Of a stretch of 13,397 nucleotides of DNA, positions 13,367 to 13,397 are shown in pieces. Both the position numbers and the translations under genes were made by a program. Location: positions 1 to 13,397 of the forward strand of contig CAKSHG010000034.1 in assembly GCA_934456315.1 (NCBI GenBank), written 5' to 3'. The notes below the pieces were generated by a model. That model saw only the letters and a program-made list of their open reading frames with translations, was not told where the DNA came from and searched no databases. Position 1 is the stretch's first letter; each line of letters starts with the position of its first letter. Source of the stretch: an uncultured Oscillospiraceae bacterium (GTDB taxonomy: Bacteria > Bacillota > Clostridia > Oscillospirales > Ruminococcaceae).

Positions 13367-13397
13367 GAAATCCGTTTTTTGCCACGGGTTTCCCGGG

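Overview
The window reads as chromosomal DNA of a low- to mid-GC Gram-positive bacterium, most likely a gut clostridium of the Ruminococcus/Oscillospiraceae kind. This is an inference from strong GGAGG ribosome sites, textbook sigma-A promoters (TTGACA/TATAAT), Sec lipoproteins with Thr/Pro/Glu-rich stalks, and a DUF4358 plus DHHW-type gene pair. I see no phage, transposase, CRISPR array, tRNA or rRNA.

Left part (1-2506): a large secreted Ig-like surface protein runs leftward off the window. It is preceded by a consensus sigma-A promoter and a cluster of short repeats. Rightward lies a MerR-family regulator of the AdhR/NmlR carbonyl- and thiol-stress type. Between them sits a perfect CTTAAAG-N4-CTTTAAG operator inside a 19-bp-spacer promoter that fires leftward, away from merR and toward the surface-protein gene rather than toward a dehydrogenase or similar enzyme.

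Centre-left (2592-5781): a four-gene rightward operon holds an ECF-like sigma factor, a coupled membrane-anchored putative anti-sigma factor, a DUF4358-like lipoprotein on a repetitive stalk, and a DHHW/SGNH-like lipoprotein. It ends in a hairpin shared with the convergent gene. I read it as an envelope-sensing module that controls its own surface effectors. This is the most interesting system in the window.

Centre-right (5827-9600): two divergent 457-aa sodium-coupled amino-acid transporters (NSS/SNF family) each have their own promoter. After the rightward one comes a NodB-type polysaccharide deacetylase without an export signal. Right part (9640-13397): tandem hairpins separate this from a leftward two-gene operon for a heterodimeric ABC exporter-fold transporter. 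That operon starts at a promoter overlapped by a GTTAGC-N4-GCTAAC palindrome. The last ~100 bases hold only terminator-like hairpins.
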